Assembly (NCBI GenBank): GCA_016710635.1
Contig: JADJVL010000003.1
Location: 186,001-250,000 of the forward strand
Reading direction: 5' to 3'
Source of the DNA: Holophagaceae bacterium
GTDB taxonomy: Bacteria > Acidobacteriota > Holophagae > Holophagales > Holophagaceae
Length of the DNA stretch: 64,000 bases
The notes under the pieces are model-generated. The model was not told the DNA's origin and did no database searches. It saw nothing but the letters and a program-made list of their open reading frames with translations. The position numbers and the translations under genes are program-made. This document shows, piece after piece, positions 61,156 to 64,000 of the stretch (position 1 is its first letter; every line of letters begins with the position of its first letter).

Positions 61156-62028
61156 ATGCTCCGTTCCGCTCTGCCGCTCCTTGTCGCCCTGCTGGGCTCT
61201 GCGTCCAGCCTCGCCGCCCAGGCGCGGGGGCCGATCTTTCCGCAGTTGAGTCCGGCGGCCACGACGAGCCAGACCATCGGCACGACGGTGGTGACGGTGG
61301 CCTACCACCGTCCGGCGGTGAAGGCGCGGAGCATCTGGGGGGGTCTGGTGCCCTACGGGAAGGTGTGGCGGCTGGGGGCCAACGAGGCGACGACGATCTC
61401 CTTCAGCGATGCGGTGGCGGTGAACGGGCAGAAGGTGCCGGCGGGGACCTACGCGCTGTTCGCGGTGCCGAATCCGGACCGCTGGACGCTGGTGCTGAAC
61501 AAGCGCTGGAAGCAGCAGGGCGCCTACGAGTACGACCCCAGCCAGGACCTGCTGCGCTTCGATGTGAAGCCGAAAGCGACGCCGCTGACGGAGTGGCTGA
61601 CCTTCGAGGTCTATCCGGCGGGCTACGGGACGGCCTATGTCGACCTGTACTGGGAAAAGCTCAGGGTGAGCTTCCTGGTGGAAGTGGACGTGGACGAGAT
61701 CGTCAGCAAGCGCATGCGCCAAGCCATGGCCGCGAACCCCAGCGACTGGAAGCTCTTCGCCGACGCCGCCATCTTCAGCGCCGAGCAGGAGATCCACCTG
61801 GGAGAAGCCCTCAACTGGGCCGACAAAGCCGTGAAGCTGAACCCCGGCCCCCAGAGCCAAGAAGCCCGCGCGCGGGTGCTTTACGTGCTGCGGCGGGAGG
61901 GCGAGGCGATCAAGGTGATGGAAAAGGCCATTGCGGACGCCAAGGCGAAGAAAATGCCTGGGGCGGTTACGGGGCCTATGGAAAGTGTTTTGGGGCAGTG
62001 GAAAAGGAATGGGGGAGCTGGAAAGTGA
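61156..62028 (+). CDS. Exported DUF2911 protein, paralogue 2
   Basis: 290 residues. Signal peptide MLRSALPLLVALLGSASSLAAQ. The core YHRPAVKARSIWGGLVPYGK and WRLGANEATTISFSDAV matches paralogue 1, as does the TPR-like C-terminus (LNWADKAVKLNPGPQSQEA, AIKVMEKAIADAKAKK). ATG 61156 is the start that gives a clean signal peptide. It is the last gene of normal composition before the low-GC region. Confidence 0.88.
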   Translation: MLRSALPLLVALLGSASSLAAQARGPIFPQLSPAATTSQTIGTTVVTVAYHRPAVKARSIWGGLVPYGKVWRLGANEATTISFSDAVAVNGQKVPAGTYALFAVPNPDRWTLVLNKRWKQQGAYEYDPSQDLLRFDVKPKATPLTEWLTFEVYPAGYGTAYVDLYWEKLRVSFLVEVDVDEIVSKRMRQAMAANPSDWKLFADAAIFSAEQEIHLGEALNWADKAVKLNPGPQSQEARARVLYVLRREGEAIKVMEKAIADAKAKKMPGAVTGPMESVLGQWKRNGGAGK

Positions 62029-62370
62029 GGCCGGTACCCAACGGCCGGGCCCGAGACCGCCACGAATCGTGGGCCTCCATCCGGGAAATTTTAGGTTTGG
62101 ATTGGCCCCATCGTCCTCGCCTAATCAAAATCATTTCAATCCCAGTACCTGCGGCACACCGGATTAGGCAGCATTTGGCCCCGTTTCGGTATGTCGCCTA
62201 ATGCAAAGTTAACTGCCCACCCCGCAATGCGGGACCCCATCGGACGAAATAAGCACCTGTCATCCCCGATTTGCCTCGTGGCGCTCATCCTCTAACTCAA
62301 TTCATTCCAATCCCAATTTTCTTATTTCGTCTTAGGGCTTCCCAACATCCCCAAGACACAGGGCAAAAAA
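62029..62370. other. Gene-free boundary region with inverted repeats
   Basis: 342 nt at the edge of the low-GC segment; no gene seen. GCCTAATC (62119) and GATTAGGC (62162) are inverted across 35 nt, and another GCCTAAT lies at 62195. GACGAAATAAG (62243) and CTTATTTCGTC (62321) form an 11-bp perfect inverted pair. Both loops contain a TTC(C)AATCCCA stretch. These may be decayed attC-like sites, but none fully fits. Confidence 0.5.
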
Positions 62371-62763
62371 ATGAAATTCGACAACTGGATTCCCTTGCTC
62401 TGCGTTGCCCCCCTTCTGCATCTAGTAGACAAGCCAGTGATGCGCACACTTTCAGGTGACCAGTTCAATATTCAAAAGCGCGTATGGAAATACCCGTTTT
62501 TATGGGAAAATGACGCTAACAGTTTTATTTTTTATAAACACTCAAACAATGTAATTTTCTTCATCCAGAAAATAGATCCAACCCTTCCTTTAAATGAGTT
62601 TTCCTGGAATGGGCGATGGTATTTTTTGGATCTTGGAAATTCAAAATCAGCTCCAGTTGAAATTTGGCCAACCTTACCAAGTACTCCAGCATCAAATTTG
62701 GTGTACGGAAATGTTGAATTTAAACTTTATTTTTCAAACCACCTTTTGAAGCCAGACAAATAG
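62371..62763 (+). CDS. Cassette ORF 1: unknown protein
   Basis: 130 residues, AT-rich, unlike the genome around it. The N-terminus MKFDNWIPLLCVAPLLHLVD may be a signal or membrane segment. The rest is aromatic and Asn/Phe/Ser-rich with no known motif. An attC-like site begins 18 nt after the stop. The lack of a good ribosome site is common for integron cassettes. Function cannot be guessed. Confidence 0.65.
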   Translation: MKFDNWIPLLCVAPLLHLVDKPVMRTLSGDQFNIQKRVWKYPFLWENDANSFIFYKHSNNVIFFIQKIDPTLPLNEFSWNGRWYFLDLGNSKSAPVEIWPTLPSTPASNLVYGNVEFKLYFSNHLLKPDK

Positions 62764-62778
62764 TAAATGCTCAATCAC

Positions 62779-62840
62779 GCCCTAACCCGTCGCTCAAGCG
62801 GACCTGGCTGCGCCGGGCCGCTGAGTTTTTTTCGTTAGGC
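62779..62840 (+). other. attC-like recombination site 1
   Basis: Left core GCCCTAAC and right core CGTTAGGC (the latter fitting GTTRRRY) enclose inner boxes CTCAAGCGG and CCGCTGAG. These pair as an imperfect stem with one unpaired base, as folded attC sites do. About 62 nt long, in the range of short attCs. No integrase gene is in the window. Confidence 0.75.
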
Positions 62841-62847
62841 CGACCTA

Positions 62848-63168
62848 ATGAGTGCCATTTGCCCATCATGCAACAAGCCATTCCCTTGGTACGGCACCCG
62901 GAGCCGGGTGAAGCGACAATCTTCACTCCTGAAATTAGATCCCATCGTTCCCTACTGCCCAAACTGCAAGGCCGAGTTGAGGGCAATTCGACCTCACTTC
63001 ACCAGGTGGCTCGTGTTCGGCTTTCTCGCGATTTACGGATCCCTTGTCCTCATTGATTTGTTCCACCTTGATGGCCTGCGTGCTCGGCTTTGGTATTGGC
63101 CGCACATCAGTATCGGAATTCTTTTCCTCGTCGATCTGTGCACAAGGAGCACCTTTGAGCCGGCCTAA
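62848..63168 (+). CDS. Cassette ORF 2: small zinc-ribbon membrane protein
   Basis: 106 residues. Two CxxC pairs (CPSCNKPF and CPNCKAEL) form a probable zinc ribbon at residues 5-45. Two TM helices follow (WLVFGFLAIYGSLVLIDLF and WPHISIGILFLVDLC). It starts 7 nt after attC-like site 1, and its TAA stop is inside the next site (GCCTAAC), which ties the ORF to the cassette unit. Function unknown. Confidence 0.75.
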   Translation: MSAICPSCNKPFPWYGTRSRVKRQSSLLKLDPIVPYCPNCKAELRAIRPHFTRWLVFGFLAIYGSLVLIDLFHLDGLRARLWYWPHISIGILFLVDLCTRSTFEPA

Positions 63169-63225
63169 CCTCCCGTTCAACCCGGGCCCGCGCAAGCGCG
63201 TGCCGGTTAACTTCATCCGTTAGGC
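63163..63225 (+). other. attC-like recombination site 2
   Basis: GCCTAAC (63163-63169) fits RYYYAAC and GTTAGGC (63219-63225) fits GTTRRRY. Inner boxes GTTCAACCCGG and CCGGTTAAC pair imperfectly. Length 63 nt. It separates cassettes 2 and 3 in the same orientation as site 1. Confidence 0.78.
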
Positions 63226-63248
63226 GGCATCACTCACGTCGGAGCCTC

Positions 63249-63986
63249 ATGCCAACACTTACTTCTCTGATTCCAGATGTCGACGTCCTAGTGGGCCTCG
63301 CACAAGAAGAACTTGCCGAAATAGTTCTGCAGTTGGCTAAGGAGCATCGACAGAACAACCTTACTCATCCCCAAGTGATTGCCACGCAAATCAATGGCAC
63401 TCCGGACATGATCAACGGTTACCCGCAGAATCGACGGAGACAAGCTGAAATTGCCCTTGCGGAAGCCTGGAACTGGCTATCGGTACAGGGCCTACTTATT
63501 CCCGAACCCGGGACAAATGGCAATAACGGTTGGATGCTACTCAGTCGGCGTGCAGAAGCTCTTCTCGCGAACAATAGTTTTAAAAGCTATACAAGGAGCC
63601 TGGACTTCCCGAAGTCGCTTCTACATCCCTCAATCGCAGATGAAGTGTGGATCGACCTTGCTCGCGGAGATTTGGAAACTGCCGTATTCAAATCGTTCCG
63701 TGCCGTAGAAATCTCGGTGCGTACTGCTGGAAGATTTGCGGATACAGAGATCGGCACACAACTGATGCGAAAAGCATTCGATAAGACTACTGGCCCACTG
63801 ACGGATAACCGGCAGCCAGAAGCGGAGCGGGAGGCCCTCGCACACCTCTTCGCGGGCGCAATTGGCTCGTATAAAAACCCGCACTCGCATCGCACTGTAA
63901 CGATCAATGACCGAGCTGATGCTCAGGAAATGGTTGTCTTGGCCAGCCACCTTCTCCGTATCGTCGAAAGCAGAACACACCCATGA
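63249..63986 (+). CDS. Cassette ORF 3: TIGR02391 (Ymh-like) family protein
   Basis: 245 residues. The C-terminal half has FRAVEISVRTAGRFADTEIG, a LMRKAFD block, EREALAHLFAGAIGSYKNPHSHR and the final ASHLLRIVE, typical of the TIGR02391/Ymh family found in integron cassettes, plasmids and phage-defence-associated loci. GGAG lies 6 nt before the ATG. The role is unproven; an abortive-infection or RNase-type (HEPN-like) function is a possibility, since R-x4-6-H style residues (NPHSHR) occur. The window ends 14 nt after its stop, so the cassette's own attC is not visible. Confidence 0.82.
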   Translation: MPTLTSLIPDVDVLVGLAQEELAEIVLQLAKEHRQNNLTHPQVIATQINGTPDMINGYPQNRRRQAEIALAEAWNWLSVQGLLIPEPGTNGNNGWMLLSRRAEALLANNSFKSYTRSLDFPKSLLHPSIADEVWIDLARGDLETAVFKSFRAVEISVRTAGRFADTEIGTQLMRKAFDKTTGPLTDNRQPEAEREALAHLFAGAIGSYKNPHSHRTVTINDRADAQEMVVLASHLLRIVESRTHP

Positions 63987-64000
63987 CGGCCTCCCAATTC

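Noticed and set aside
62195..62337. A third, long attC upstream of cassette ORF 1
   Set aside because: GCCTAAT and CTTAGGGC are only weak cores, and the 11-bp inverted repeat inside does not sit where attC inner boxes should. Kept as a decayed possibility only.

Overview
The window is a GC-rich bacterial chromosome segment, densely coded on both strands. No rRNA or tRNA gene is visible. The organism is inferred, not proven. A LolC/MacB-type ABC pair, a TonB/ExbD pair, OmpA-like and beta-barrel lipoproteins and double-membrane biogenesis genes indicate a Gram-negative diderm. The DUF2911 proteins, the IspH-UbiA fusion and the small 'ETLRxL' peptide precursors fit Acidobacteriota, perhaps Holophagae. 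A 16S or marker-gene search would be needed to settle this.

Layout. 0.2-6 kb: arginine decarboxylase (speA), then four tandem paralogues of an unrecognised secreted protein with AT-rich, diverged centres and near-identical ends. 6-13.2 kb: two DinB-fold proteins, a 3-hydroxyacyl-CoA dehydrogenase, then three small lanthipeptide-like precursor genes around a LytS/LytTR two-component system, followed by an AhpD-like protein, a membrane protein and a zinc peptidase. 13.4-20 kb: a vanadium-haloperoxidase-like lipoprotein, a decayed penicillin acylase, a GDSL esterase, and a MoaD-like/Asp-box pair. 20.4-30.2 kb: ABC transporter, EF-hand-like secreted protein, purD, polA, PhyH-type dioxygenase. 30.2-37.4 kb: TetR operon, SDR, hydrolase, beta-barrel protein and the IspH-UbiA fusion. 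37.6-49.6 kb: anti-sigma-like ATPase, TonB/ExbD, nhaR, hpf, terC, exoD, Ser/Thr kinase with OmpA lipoprotein, slipin, two MBL hydrolases, uvrC. 49.6-62 kb: Sel1 protein with a 48-bp tandem repeat, scpA operon, lipA, a Gcr-type membrane protein, pcm and two DUF2911 proteins.

62.0-64.0 kb is different. GC falls sharply, the genes are small and unrelated, and two attC-like recombination sites separate three open reading frames. The second reading frame stops inside the following attC, as integron cassettes often do. This looks like the edge of a cassette array (or an attC cluster without an integrase in view). The last cassette carries a TIGR02391/Ymh-like protein.

A second system-level signal is a dispersed hairpin element, at least nine copies, in the long intergenic gaps (17.4-17.7, 19.9-20.3, 26.0-26.6, 59.2 kb). 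Its outer boxes and loop are conserved, but the stems differ between copies while remaining self-complementary. It is often flanked by short TTGACC/GTCAAC tandem repeats.

Four genes are broken by apparent frameshifts (penicillin acylase, an 'IWKNG' repeat lipoprotein, a 2-hydroxyacid dehydrogenase, and a tiny ORF after exoD). They are either pseudogenes or residual assembly indels.
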